Shown: positions 49,547 through 58,611, counted from the stretch's first letter. The stretch is DNA of 64,000 bases from Roseateles_B flavus (GCF_039872765.1 NZ_JBDPZC010000004.1:341490-405489), one strand, 5' to 3'. The notes: a model not told the origin generated them from the sequence alone. Program-made: numbers and translations.

Positions 49547-51231
49547 GTTTCCACCTCTGGCGTCGACGATCGGGTCAGCGACGAGAGGGGGCCCTTTGCT
49601 TGCTGCGGCCAGGCTGGCTCGGTGGCATGGGAGGGGAGCTCGGCGTACTTCTGGGTAGATGTCGGGGCAGATGTCTGGGCGGCTGTTTGGGCAACCGTTT
49701 GGGCAACCGTTTGGGCGGTTGTTCGGGCGGTTGTTCGGGCAGCCGGCAGGACGGCCGGCTGGAGCGGTGCCACGCCCTGGCGCAAGCGGGCTGGCAGGCT
49801 CTGCTGCAGGCGTGGAGGCAGGCTGTGCAGTTGCAGGGGCTGGATCATGGCCGGTCCGCGGCGTTTGATCAGCAAGACCTCCAGCAAGCCTGGGGCCAAC
49901 CCCCGCGAGGCGGCAGGCTGGCTCAGGCGCAGGCGCAGAGGGGCCGCGGAAGATTGGGTCGCAGCACTGTCTGGACGCATCAGGAAGATGGGCACGGGCG
50001 AGTTCAGGGCCGCAGCCTGCAGGCGCCGGATCTGCTCGGGCTGGGCACCGTCCAGCCAGACCAGCACCGCGCCGGCCGCCTGGGACTTGATGGCCTGCTC
50101 GGCCACCCACAGGGCCTGGTGCAGCGCCTGCTGAGCCTTCGGAGACCTGATGGGTGACCTCCCGCGCAGCCCCCCCTGCGGCGGGTTCTGCCGCGAGCTT
50201 GCTTGCGGGTTCAGTGGAGAGCCCCGTTGCGAGTTCGGAGGCGAACCTCGTTGCGAGCCCAGTTGCGGGCTCCGGGGCGAGTTCAGGTGCGAGTTCAGGT
50301 GCGCGCTCTGCTGCGATCTCTGCAGTGCCGCCTGCTGCACTCCCGAAGGCATCCTTTGACGCTGCGCTTCGTGCAGCGTCTCACGCCACTCCACAAGGGG
50401 CCCATCAGGGGCCCCTTGTGGTGCCGCCTGCTGTGTCCCTTGCTGTGCCCCTGGATGGACATCCCGGAGGGGCCCTTGACGGGTCTCTTGACGTGTCCCT
50501 TGATGCACCCCCTCAGAGGCTCGCTGACCTGCTCGATGCTGCGCTCCTTGATGGGCTCCCTGGCGCACTCCTTGGTGCACTCCCTGGCGCATCCCCAGGT
50601 GCATCTCCAGGTGCATCTCCTGAGGCTCTCCCAGCCGCTGCCCTCCTTGGCCCAGGAGGCTCCCCGTGCCGATGTCGCCCGCCCCGGCGCCCTCCGGCTC
50701 GGGGGTGGTCTTGATCCACACCCACTGTGCGGCTTCGAGGCCCAGGTCCAGCAGGCCGGGACCATGGGGCACGAAGGGGGGCGCGATCAACAGGATGGGG
50801 GGCATCGACGAGGAGCTGCTGCCGTTGAAGTGGCTGCTCCCGGATCCGCTGCGGGAGGCACTGCTGCCGTTGGAGCCACTGCCCTTGGCGCGGCCTCCCT
50901 GTGTGCGGCCATCGGGGGCGCACCTGCCCAGGGTGTCTGCGCCTGTGGGGTCGCCGGGGAGCTCGCCGGCCGGGGCGGCAGCAAAAAGCCTGCGCAGCGC
51001 CGGGGCCAGCAGGCGCCATTCGGCATGCTGGCCGGCAGGCTGCAGGATTTCGCACAGGGACTGGCTGGGCCAGCCACCGCCAGGCAACTCGGCATCCAGG
51101 GCCGCAAAGCCGCTGCTGAAGGTGCGGCTCTGGCAGCGCCCCAGGCTGCCCGCCTGCCACAGCCGCCCGTCCCGTAGCAGCGGATGGTCCAGCAGGGCGG
51201 CGCGGGCGGGGGAGGGCGGGGCGGCAGACAT
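49543..51231 (-). CDS. imuA: ImuA, RecA-like mutasome subunit, expanded by repeats
   Basis: The 562-residue protein keeps the ImuA blocks: HPLLRDGRLWQAG, TFSSGFAALDAELPGGGWP, SLCEILQPAGQHAEWRLLAPALRRLF, ILLIAPPFVPHGPGLLDLGL, AEQAIKSQAAGAVLVWLDG and LRLRLSQPAASRGLAPGLLEVLLIKRRG. Usual ImuA is about 220-260 residues. The extra length is a Ser/Gly-rich stretch, a large central region of Gln/His/Gly repeats, and a C-terminal TVAQTVAQTAAQ run. ATG at 51231 is chosen by homology; it lies 15 bp from the LexA box. In known systems ImuA partners with RecA and ImuB during SOS mutagenesis. Confidence 0.92.
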   Translation of the reverse strand: MSAAPPSPARAALLDHPLLRDGRLWQAGSLGRCQSRTFSSGFAALDAELPGGGWPSQSLCEILQPAGQHAEWRLLAPALRRLFAAAPAGELPGDPTGADTLGRCAPDGRTQGGRAKGSGSNGSSASRSGSGSSHFNGSSSSSMPPILLIAPPFVPHGPGLLDLGLEAAQWVWIKTTPEPEGAGAGDIGTGSLLGQGGQRLGEPQEMHLEMHLGMRQGVHQGVRQGAHQGAQHRAGQRASEGVHQGTRQETRQGPLRDVHPGAQQGTQQAAPQGAPDGPLVEWRETLHEAQRQRMPSGVQQAALQRSQQSAHLNSHLNSPRSPQLGSQRGSPPNSQRGSPLNPQASSRQNPPQGGLRGRSPIRSPKAQQALHQALWVAEQAIKSQAAGAVLVWLDGAQPEQIRRLQAAALNSPVPIFLMRPDSAATQSSAAPLRLRLSQPAASRGLAPGLLEVLLIKRRGPAMIQPLQLHSLPPRLQQSLPARLRQGVAPLQPAVLPAARTTARTTAQTVAQTVAQTAAQTSAPTSTQKYAELPSHATEPAWPQQAKGPLSSLTRSSTPEVET

Positions 51232-51246
51232 GGGGGAGGCAAGCAA

Positions 51247-51266
51247 TACTGTATAAAAAACCAGTA
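51247..51266 (-). promoter_or_regulatory. LexA (SOS) box of imuA-imuB-dnaE2
   Basis: TACTGTATAAAAAACCAGTA fits the gammaproteobacterial and betaproteobacterial LexA consensus CTG-N10-CAG with the flanking TA bases on both sides. It ends 15 bp before the imuA start codon and overlaps a -10-like TATACT on the minus strand, so LexA would block RNA polymerase binding. Confidence 0.92.
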
Positions 51267-51303
51267 TAGAAGCTGGCGGCAGGATGTCCAGATGGGCGCG
51301 CTT

Positions 51304-51354
51304 GTACGCAAGGCGTACTGAGCAGGACCAATCCCCCAAGAATTTGGGGGATTG
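51304..51354. repeat. Two tandem perfect hairpins between imuA and the GNAT gene
   Basis: First hairpin: GTACGC-aag-GCGTAC (51304-51318). Second: CAATCCCCCAA-gaat-TTGGGGGATTG, an 11-bp stem (51329-51354). There is no T tract on either side. They lie upstream of both divergent genes, so they are not ordinary terminators; the second resembles hairpins at IS200/IS605 ends. Confidence 0.6.
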
Positions 51355-51436
51355 AAGTCCTGGGTTGCCCACCGGGAAAGGGGCAGACTTGCATAATCAG
51401 GGAAAACCCGAAAAGGCTGGAGGGGGGACTGAAGCC

Positions 51437-52162
51437 ATGACTCAGCCCAAGGATTTCTGCGTGTCCACTGCCGTTCCTGCCGTTCCCGCTGCCTGGGCTG
51501 CGGCCCCTGTTGCCGCAGCCGCGCCTGCCACCCGGGCTCAGCCGGGGGGCGATTTTTCATTGGGCGGCCCGGCGTCCCTGGCCTCGCTGGGGCCGGCGGA
51601 GCGCCTGACCGAGCGGCTCTGGCTGCGTGCCCCCGAGGCGGCCGATCTGCCCGCCCTGCATGAATTCCATGCGGATCCAGCCACCCATCGCTACAACCCG
51701 GCCGGCTGCCTGCACGCGCTGGCCGACATGGAGGCCGAACTGGAGCGCTGGCTGCTGCACTGGCAGCACCACGGCTTCGGCTACTGGCTGGTCTGCCGGC
51801 GCGAGCGGCCGCAGGAGGTCCTGGGCGTTGGCGGCATCATGCGCAAGCGCATCGATGGCCAGCAGGCGATGAATCTGCACTTCCGCTTCCGTCCCCAGGC
51901 CTGGGGGCAGGGCTATGCGGCCGAAACCTCCTGCGCCGCCCTGGCCCTGGCTTTTGAGCAGCTGCATGAGGCCGAGGTGCTGTCCGTGGTGCGGCCAGCC
52001 AACCAGCCTGCACGCCGGACCCTGGAGCGAGCCGGCCTTCGCCTCATCGGCGCCTGGGGGGACGTGCCCGGCCAGGCGGCCAGCCTGATCTACGAGATGA
52101 ACGAGGGCTGCTACCTGGAGCAGCGCGCCGCCGGACATTGCTGCAAGCCCCGGGACCGCTAG
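51437..52162 (+). CDS. GNAT-family N-acetyltransferase, RimJ/RimL type
   Basis: The 241-residue protein has an Ala/Pro-rich start of about 50 residues, then the GNAT domain: RLWLRAPEAADLPALHEFHADP, GVGGIMRKRIDG, FRFRPQAWGQGYAAET (acetyl-CoA loop) and VRPANQPARRTLERAGLRLIG. It would acetylate an amine, perhaps a ribosomal N-terminus or small molecule. The ATG at 51437 is preferred to one at 51365 because the upstream stretch crosses the hairpins. Confidence 0.9.
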   Translation: MTQPKDFCVSTAVPAVPAAWAAAPVAAAAPATRAQPGGDFSLGGPASLASLGPAERLTERLWLRAPEAADLPALHEFHADPATHRYNPAGCLHALADMEAELERWLLHWQHHGFGYWLVCRRERPQEVLGVGGIMRKRIDGQQAMNLHFRFRPQAWGQGYAAETSCAALALAFEQLHEAEVLSVVRPANQPARRTLERAGLRLIGAWGDVPGQAASLIYEMNEGCYLEQRAAGHCCKPRDR

Positions 52163-52606
52163 CCTCCTCGCCCGGGCGTGCGCAAGGCCCCGCACGGACA
52201 GGCCGCAGAATTCTCATGGCGCCTCGCCTCGCCTCGCCTGCGCCTGCGCCTGCGCCTGCAGCGCGAGCGGGCAACCGGCGCGAGCGCGCAGCAGGCAGAA
52301 CGCCTTTCGACAAGCGACAGGCCCCCCATACGGCCCTACGGGAACGGGCACGCTGCCTTCAGCGCGCGAGCACGGGCACGAGGACGGGCATGCAGCAGTC
52401 AGACAGCTGGCAGCACATGATCAGCGCTGAGCTGGACTTGGACTTGGACTTGGACTGGCCATGAGCATGAGCATGAGCGGGCGCCTGACGCTGGACCGCA
52501 GCTTGCAGATGGCAGGCAGCGCATGCGCAGTCAGCAGTCAGCGAACGAAGCACAACGCACAACGCACGGGACCGGTGAGGCCCCGCCCTGAGGGAGGAGA
52601 GCAAGC
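52163..52606. repeat. Repeat-rich intergenic stretch
   Basis: No gene is supported. It contains (CGCCT)3 at 52220-52234, (CGCCTG)4 at 52235-52258, (TGGACT)4 at 52433-52456 and (ATGAGC)3 at 52461-52478. The remainder has no recognisable feature; the methyltransferase ribosome site GGGAGGAG lies at its right end. Confidence 0.8.
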
Positions 52607-53257
52607 ATGAGTCACGCCTCGGCCGAGATGCAGGCCTACTACGCCGGCCGCGCGCCCTACTACGACGCCGTCTACCTGAAGCCGGAACGGGCCGCGGACA
52701 TCGCCTACCTGCGCCAGCACTTGCCGGAACGCCTCGGGGGGCGCTCGCTGCTGGAGATCGCCTGTGGCACGGGCTACTGGACGCAAGACCTGGCCCCCGC
52801 GGCGCTGCGCATGGTGGCCACGGACTACACCGCCGAGCCGCTGTCCTTCGCACGCCAGCGCCCGGGCGTGGAGGCGGTGCAGTTCGAGCGGGCCGACGCC
52901 TACGCGCTGCCCGCGCACCTGGGGCAGTTCGATGCCGCCTTTGCCGGCCTGTGGTTCTCCCACGTGCCGGTGGAGGCACGCGAGGCCTTTGTGGCCTCCC
53001 TGCACGGGCGGCTGAATGCCGGCGCCCGCGTGCTCTGGATCGACAACCACGAGCGCCAGTGCCAGGACTTCCCCATCGCCGAGACCGACGCCCGGGGCAA
53101 CACTTACCAGCACCGCCCGCTGCGCGATGGCAGCGTGCATCGCGTGCTGAAGAACTTCCCCACGCAGGCGGAGCTCCAGGCCCTGGTGGCCGGCGTGGCC
53201 CGCCATACCCGCTACCAGCGCCTCGACAATTTCTGGCTTTTTGAATACGAGCTGTGA
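52607..53257 (+). CDS. Class I SAM-dependent methyltransferase
   Basis: The 216-residue protein has motif I LLEIACGTGYWTQDL for S-adenosylmethionine, acidic motif II ATDYTAEPLSFAR, and motif IV-V around FDAAFAGLWFSHVP. The N-terminus YYAGRAPYYDAVYL is typical of small-molecule methyltransferases. Substrate unknown. AGGAGAG lies 8 nt before the ATG. Confidence 0.92.
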   Translation: MSHASAEMQAYYAGRAPYYDAVYLKPERAADIAYLRQHLPERLGGRSLLEIACGTGYWTQDLAPAALRMVATDYTAEPLSFARQRPGVEAVQFERADAYALPAHLGQFDAAFAGLWFSHVPVEAREAFVASLHGRLNAGARVLWIDNHERQCQDFPIAETDARGNTYQHRPLRDGSVHRVLKNFPTQAELQALVAGVARHTRYQRLDNFWLFEYEL

Positions 53258-53515
53258 GGGCGTTTGCTTCTTTGTGCCAAGGGGTTAATGCCAGGGCTCA
53301 AAAGCGGGCCTGCCCCTCGCGTCGCGCTGCACATGGACGTACCCTGCGCGCCGGGCTGGGCCGATCGGCTCACGGTCACAGGCCGGAGCCCTGAGGGCCC
53401 CCTCGCGCGGGCTGCGTGAGCCGGCCGTCCCAACAGGACGGTCGGGCAAGCGCATGGCCGCGGGGCCGGCTGGGCCCGGGAGGCGCCACCCCGGCGGCCG
53501 TGATCGAGCGTTTCT

Positions 53516-55558
53516 ATGTGGATGTCCAAGCTGGCCGCGAGCTTTCGCTGGCGTAGTTTCCTGGCCTATGCCGGGGCGTTCTTCCTCGCAGGCCTGGGAT
53601 GGCTGCTGTTCAAGCACCTGCAGCTCCAGCACCTCACGGGGCTCAAGCTGCTGGCGCGGGTGCTGCACCGGCAGGTCGAGGACTTCAGCCCCTGGGAGGT
53701 GCTGGGCCTCTATGGCGCCGACATCGCCTGGGGCCTGCTGCTGATTCCGCTGCTGGCGGGTGTCATGGCGGCCCAGCGGCAGCTGCCGGGCCTGCGCCCC
53801 GTGCTGGCGGCGCTGCTGCTGGCCTATGTGATGCTGCTGCACGCCGACATGGCGGCCTTCGCCAACGTGAGCACCCTGCTCAACTGGGACATGATTGCCG
53901 AGGCCCTGGCCTGGGCCCGGGACGATCCCGACATCATCCAGTACTACGTGACCCCACGCACCTGGCTGAAGATCCTCGCCAGCACGGCGGGTCTCATGCT
54001 GCTCCTGCTGTGGCTGGACAGCGGGCGCTGGCGCTGGCCGCCCCGCCTGCGCAGGCGCTCGGCGGCCTGGGCGGCCACCAGCATGGCGATCGGGCTGTCG
54101 ATGGCCGTGCTGCTGGCCTTTCTGCAGCCGGTGACGGCCTACCCTCAATCAGCAGCAGCCCTGGCACGGGCCCTCTCGGCCATGCTGCCGGACCCGCAGA
54201 TGCATCAGTACCGGGGGCACAGCCAGGCGCAGCTGCAGGAGGACTTCTGTGCCATGGTGGATGCACCCTGCATGGAGGAAGCGGCTGAGGCGGGGCGCGC
54301 GCGGACCCCTCTGCCAGCCCTGCCTGCAGTCCATCCCCAGGCCGACTCGACGGCACGTTCGCCACCCCCCGCGCCGGCCAATGCGCCTGTCGCGGCGCGC
54401 GACGTGATCCTCTTCATCATGGAAACGGCCCCGGCCGAATTCTTCGACCTGCAGGCGCTGATGGCCGAGGACCCGCTGCTGCGCAACTGGTCCCGCCAGG
54501 CCTGGCTGGCCCGCCGCCATTACGCCAGCTACCCCTACACCAGCGACGCCACCTTCTCTTTGCTGTCGGCCTTGTATCCCGAGGGGCGCCGGCAGTGGCT
54601 GAAGTGCCGTGAGTCCCAGGCCCTGGGCTGGGTCGACGAGCTGCGCAGGGCCGGCTACGCCACCCGGCACTATGCCCCTGCGCCGGACAGCTTCGAGAGC
54701 GACGGCCTGATGCTCGAACGCCTGGGCCTGGGCACGCGCTACATCGCCGCGAACGAGGCCGGCAGCCAGGCGCGAGCGCAGGAGCGGCTGGTGCGCATCC
54801 AGCGCCGCATCTTTGCTGGCAGCGTGGCCTCCCTGCCAGCCAAGGCGATCCTGGACCAGCAGGCCCTGGAGCAGCTGCTGCAGGACATGAAGGCCTGGCG
54901 GGGCCAGGGCCGGCCCTACGTGGCCGTGTTCGCGCCGCAGATCGGCCACGGACCCTGGCCGGACCTGCTGGCGCGTCCCGGCCCGGTGAGCCTGGCGGAG
55001 CGGGCGCAGGCGCTGGGGCGGCTGCAGATGGCCTGGCTGCATGAGATCGTCGCGCAGCTGCAGCAGGCCGGGCGTCTGCAACAGACGCTGCTGCTGGTGA
55101 CCGGCGACCACGGCCTGCGGACGCAGGCGGAATACGAGGGCATCCCCGCGGGCTGGCTGGCGGGCGTGTCCAGCCGCGTGCCCCTGCTGATCTACGACGG
55201 CGGCCGCGAGCTGCCCTTCGATGCCGGGCGCGTGAGCTCGCACATCGACATCGGGCCGACTGTGATGCGGCGCCTGGGCCGCCTCAGCCCGCAGGCCTAT
55301 GTGGAAGGGCTGCCGCTGGACGCCGAGGGTCTGGCCCGGCGCAAGACCTTCATGCAGGGCGTGGGCTATCTGGGCGCCGAGCTGATGCACCAGCAGGGCC
55401 AGTTCCTGGCGCATGCGCCCCTGCGCAAGGCCTGCATGAGCGCGCGGCGGGATGATCTGGGCGATGGCGAGGTGCAGCCCTATGCGCGCTGCCAGGAGGT
55501 CTTCGAGCCCTTGAAGGCCTTGCGCCTGGAAGCCATGCGTCGCCTGTGCGTCCGGTGA
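53516..55558 (+). CDS. Sulfatase-fold inner-membrane protein (LTA-synthase/phosphoethanolamine-transferase-like)
   Basis: The 680-residue protein has about five transmembrane helices in the first 205 residues, then a periplasmic alkaline-phosphatase-superfamily domain. Expected metal and nucleophile positions are DVILFIMETAPAEFFD, SYPYTSDATFSLLSALYP with a Thr or Ser nucleophile, and TGDHGLR. Homologues transfer phosphoethanolamine, phosphoglycerol or similar groups to glycans or lipids. The acceptor is unknown. A Pro/Ala-rich linker separates membrane and catalytic parts. It stands alone. Confidence 0.88.
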   Translation: MWMSKLAASFRWRSFLAYAGAFFLAGLGWLLFKHLQLQHLTGLKLLARVLHRQVEDFSPWEVLGLYGADIAWGLLLIPLLAGVMAAQRQLPGLRPVLAALLLAYVMLLHADMAAFANVSTLLNWDMIAEALAWARDDPDIIQYYVTPRTWLKILASTAGLMLLLLWLDSGRWRWPPRLRRRSAAWAATSMAIGLSMAVLLAFLQPVTAYPQSAAALARALSAMLPDPQMHQYRGHSQAQLQEDFCAMVDAPCMEEAAEAGRARTPLPALPAVHPQADSTARSPPPAPANAPVAARDVILFIMETAPAEFFDLQALMAEDPLLRNWSRQAWLARRHYASYPYTSDATFSLLSALYPEGRRQWLKCRESQALGWVDELRRAGYATRHYAPAPDSFESDGLMLERLGLGTRYIAANEAGSQARAQERLVRIQRRIFAGSVASLPAKAILDQQALEQLLQDMKAWRGQGRPYVAVFAPQIGHGPWPDLLARPGPVSLAERAQALGRLQMAWLHEIVAQLQQAGRLQQTLLLVTGDHGLRTQAEYEGIPAGWLAGVSSRVPLLIYDGGRELPFDAGRVSSHIDIGPTVMRRLGRLSPQAYVEGLPLDAEGLARRKTFMQGVGYLGAELMHQQGQFLAHAPLRKACMSARRDDLGDGEVQPYARCQEVFEPLKALRLEAMRRLCVR

Positions 55559-55678
55559 GCTTTGGTGATGTCAGGCGAGGGGCGGTGACGTCCTTGTGTG
55601 GCGCTCACCTGGTGAGTTATTGGAGGGGTGCAAAAGCCCAGGCCGGCCTCCATCGATCGGGCCCTGGCCGGTGCCCGA

Positions 55679-56455
55679 TCAGGGCCGGTAGCGCCTCAGG
55701 CCGTCGAGGTCCAGCACGCGCAGGCCACCGTAGTCCACCGCGATCAGCTGGGCCTCCTGCAGGTGCTTCAAGGCCTCGTTGACCCGCTGGCGCGAGAGGC
55801 CCACCAGCCGGGCCAGCTCCTGCTGCGTGATGCGCAGCATGCCGCCCACGCCGGGGTAGAGCAGGGGGTTGAAGAGGGCGGCGAGGTTGCGGGCCACGCG
55901 CAGGTCGGGATCGGAGATGCGGTCGATCTCGCGGGCCGCGATGAACTGCCCCAGCCGCTCGTTGAGCTGGTTCAGCACGAAGCGGTTGAAGGCCAGGCTG
56001 GTCTCGAGCAGGGTGTGGAAGGTCTCGATGGGCAGGCCGGCCACGGTGCTCTTGCGCAGGGCCTGGATGTTGTAGCGGTAGACCTCGCGCTTGAGCAGGG
56101 TGCCCTCGCCGAACCAGCCGCCGGGCGGCACGCCGGTGAAGGTGATGGACTGCGCGGCGGCGTCGTCATTGCTCATCTTCAGCAGGCCGTCGACCACGCC
56201 GAACCAGAAGTTGGCCGGCTTGCCGATGCGGCAGACCCGCTCGCCCACCTCGGCCTCGCCGATCTGCAGGTGGGCGATGGCCAGCTGCCGGTGCTCCTCG
56301 TCCAGCACCCGCAGCCAGGGGATGGCCGCCAGTTCGCTGGCGCTGGCGGCGCGGGCGCGCTGGCGCAGGGTCAGGTGTTGCGGGAGGGTGGCCGGCGGGG
56401 GCAGGTCGTGCAGGGGGCTGGTGCGCATGGTCCCGTATTCATCGCCGCTGCGCAT
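55679..56455 (-). CDS. Crp/Fnr-family transcriptional regulator
   Basis: The 258-residue protein has a cyclic-nucleotide-binding-like domain (WLRVLDEEHRQLAIAHLQIGEAEVGERVCRIGKPANFWFGVVDGLLKM, PPGGWFGEGTLL) and a C-terminal HTH (ITQQELARLVGLSRQRVNEALKHLQEAQLI). It lacks the FNR iron-sulphur Cys cluster. It is divergent from the acyl-CoA ligase and ABC operon and most likely controls it. The second ATG at 56428 is an alternative start. Confidence 0.93.
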   Translation of the reverse strand: MRSGDEYGTMRTSPLHDLPPPATLPQHLTLRQRARAASASELAAIPWLRVLDEEHRQLAIAHLQIGEAEVGERVCRIGKPANFWFGVVDGLLKMSNDDAAAQSITFTGVPPGGWFGEGTLLKREVYRYNIQALRKSTVAGLPIETFHTLLETSLAFNRFVLNQLNERLGQFIAAREIDRISDPDLRVARNLAALFNPLLYPGVGGMLRITQQELARLVGLSRQRVNEALKHLQEAQLIAVDYGGLRVLDLDGLRRYRP

Positions 56456-56520
56456 GACAGGAGCCTGACGCGACCGTGATCTGCGCCCCCGGGAAAACGC
56501 CCGGTGTGATTTCTCTCAAA

Positions 56521-56536
56521 TGTCGTTCCAGCGACA
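56521..56536. promoter_or_regulatory. Crp/Fnr-type operator in the divergent promoter region
   Basis: TGTCG-TTCCAG-CGACA is a perfect inverted repeat with the 5-N6-5 layout of Crp/Fnr sites (compare TGTGA-N6-TCACA). It lies between the regulator and the ligase, 90 bp upstream of the ligase start. A weak -10-like TAGCAT follows at 56559-56564. Confidence 0.6.
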
Positions 56537-56625
56537 ACACGACGTCAAAGTAAAGGTCTAGCATTGCTGCCAACAAAGTCGGGCGAGCGCCATCCAGGCG
56601 ACGACCCGGATACCAGGAGACAAAG

Positions 56626-58584
56626 GTGAGCAGTTCTGCGGCGACGACCTTTCCCCGGCTCTTGCTGGCCCACGCCCAGCAGCGTCCTGAAGACGCGGCC
56701 CTGCGCGAGAAGGAATACGGCATCTGGCAAAGCTTCAGCTGGCGCCAGCTCGCCGAGATGGTGAAGGCCCTGGCCCACGGCCTGCACCAGGCGGGCGTGG
56801 AGCGCGGCCAGCACCTGGTGGTGGTGGGCGAGAACCGGCCACGGCTCTATGCCAGCATGTTGGCGGCCCAGAGCCTGGGCGCCATCCCCGTGCCGCTTTA
56901 CCAGGACGCGGTGGCCGCCGAGTTCGTCTACCCGCTCAACAATGCCGAGGTGGCCTATGCCATCGTCGAGGACCAGGAGCAGGTGGACAAGCTGCTGGAG
57001 ATCCGCGAGCAGTGCCCGCAGCTGCGCCACATCTGGTTCGACGACCCGCGCGGCCTGCGCAACTACGATGAACACGGCCTCAACCCGCTGGATGCGTTGA
57101 TCGCCGCCGGCGAGGCCGAAGCCCGCGCCCATCCGCAGCTCTTCGACCAGTGGGTGGAGGCTGGCCAGTCCGCGGACGTGGCGGCCATGTTCTTCACCTC
57201 CGGCACCACGGGCAATCCCAAGGGGGTGGTCCACACCCACGCCACGCTGATCGACCGCGCCCAGGCCGGCGCCCGTTTCGACAAGCTCGGCCCGCACGAG
57301 GAAGTGCTGGCCTACCTGCCGCCCGCCTGGATCGGCCAGAACATCTTCAGCTACGCGCAATGGCTGGCCTGCGGCTATGTGGTGAACTGCCCGGAGTCCG
57401 CTAGCACGGTGTCCATCGACCTCAAGGAGATCGGCCCCACCTACTACTTCGCGCCGCCACGGGTCTTCGAAGGCCTGCTGACCACGGTGATGATCCGCAT
57501 GGAGGACGCCTCGGCGCTCAAGCGCGGGCTCTTCCATCGGGCCATGAAGCTGGCGCGGCGCGTGGGCCCCACGCTGATGGACGGCAAGCCCGTGGGCCTG
57601 CTGGACCGCCTCAAGTACGCCCTGGGCGACGTGCTGATCTACGGCCCGCTGCGCAACACCCTGGGCTTCTCGCGCGTGCGGGTGGCCTACACGGCGGGCG
57701 AGGCCATCGGGCCTGACCTCTTCAGCTTCTACCGCTCCATCGGCATCAACCTCAAGCAGCTCTACGGCTCCACCGAGACCGCCGTCTTCGTGTGCCTGCA
57801 GCCCGACCACGAGGCCCGGGCCGACACGGTGGGCGTGCCCATCGACGGCGTGGAGATCAAGCTGGCCGATTCGGGCGAGATCCTCGTGAAGTCGCCCGGC
57901 CTGCTCAAGGGCTACTACAAGAACGAGGCCGCCACCGCCGAGGTGCTGACGCCCGAGGGCTGGTACCACACGGGCGATGCCGGCTTCATCGATGCCCAAG
58001 GGCACCTGAAGATCATCGACCGCGCCAAGGACGTCGGCCGCATCGTGGGCGGCGCCAACGACGGCGCGATGTTCGCGCCCAAGTACGTGGAGAACAAGCT
58101 CAAGTTCTTCTCGCACATCAAGGAGGCCGTGGCCTTCGGCGACCGCCGCGATCGCGTCTGCGCCTTCATCAACATCGACTTCGAGGCCGTGGGCAACTGG
58201 GCCGAACGCCGCAACCTGCCCTATGCCGGCTACACCGACCTGGCGGCCAAGCCCGAGGTCTACGAGCTGATCAAGAGCTGCGTGGAGCAGGTCAACGCCG
58301 ACCTCGCGCAGGACGCGCTGCTGGCCGGCAGCCAGATCACCCGCTTCCTGATCCTGCACAAGGAGCTGGACGCCGACGACGGCGAGCTGACCCGCACCCG
58401 CAAGGTCCGCCGCGGCGCCATCGCCGAGAAGTACGGGGTGCTGATCGACGCGCTCTACGAGGGGCGCACGAGCCAGTTCATCGAGACGGCGGTGAAGTTC
58501 GAGGATGGCCGCAGCGGCAAGGTCTCGGCGGACCTGAAGATTGCCGACACCCGGACCTTCCCGGCCGTGGGCCGCGCGGCCTGA
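56626..58584 (+). CDS. AMP-dependent acyl-CoA synthetase/ligase (long-chain type)
   Basis: The 652-residue ANL-superfamily ligase activates a carboxylic acid as adenylate, then CoA thioester. It has the P-loop FFTSGTTGNPKGVVHTH, YGSTETAV, the hinge WYHTGDAGFID and RTRKVRRG near the catalytic Lys region. It is long-chain-type by length and by the KYVENKLKFFSHIKEAVAFGD block. Start is GTG at 56626 with AGGAGA upstream. It heads the ABC operon, so the transporter probably brings in the acid it activates. Confidence 0.94.
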   Translation: MSSSAATTFPRLLLAHAQQRPEDAALREKEYGIWQSFSWRQLAEMVKALAHGLHQAGVERGQHLVVVGENRPRLYASMLAAQSLGAIPVPLYQDAVAAEFVYPLNNAEVAYAIVEDQEQVDKLLEIREQCPQLRHIWFDDPRGLRNYDEHGLNPLDALIAAGEAEARAHPQLFDQWVEAGQSADVAAMFFTSGTTGNPKGVVHTHATLIDRAQAGARFDKLGPHEEVLAYLPPAWIGQNIFSYAQWLACGYVVNCPESASTVSIDLKEIGPTYYFAPPRVFEGLLTTVMIRMEDASALKRGLFHRAMKLARRVGPTLMDGKPVGLLDRLKYALGDVLIYGPLRNTLGFSRVRVAYTAGEAIGPDLFSFYRSIGINLKQLYGSTETAVFVCLQPDHEARADTVGVPIDGVEIKLADSGEILVKSPGLLKGYYKNEAATAEVLTPEGWYHTGDAGFIDAQGHLKIIDRAKDVGRIVGGANDGAMFAPKYVENKLKFFSHIKEAVAFGDRRDRVCAFINIDFEAVGNWAERRNLPYAGYTDLAAKPEVYELIKSCVEQVNADLAQDALLAGSQITRFLILHKELDADDGELTRTRKVRRGAIAEKYGVLIDALYEGRTSQFIETAVKFEDGRSGKVSADLKIADTRTFPAVGRAA

Positions 58585-58611
58585 TCACGCCCAGCCACGA
58601 AAGCACAAGGC

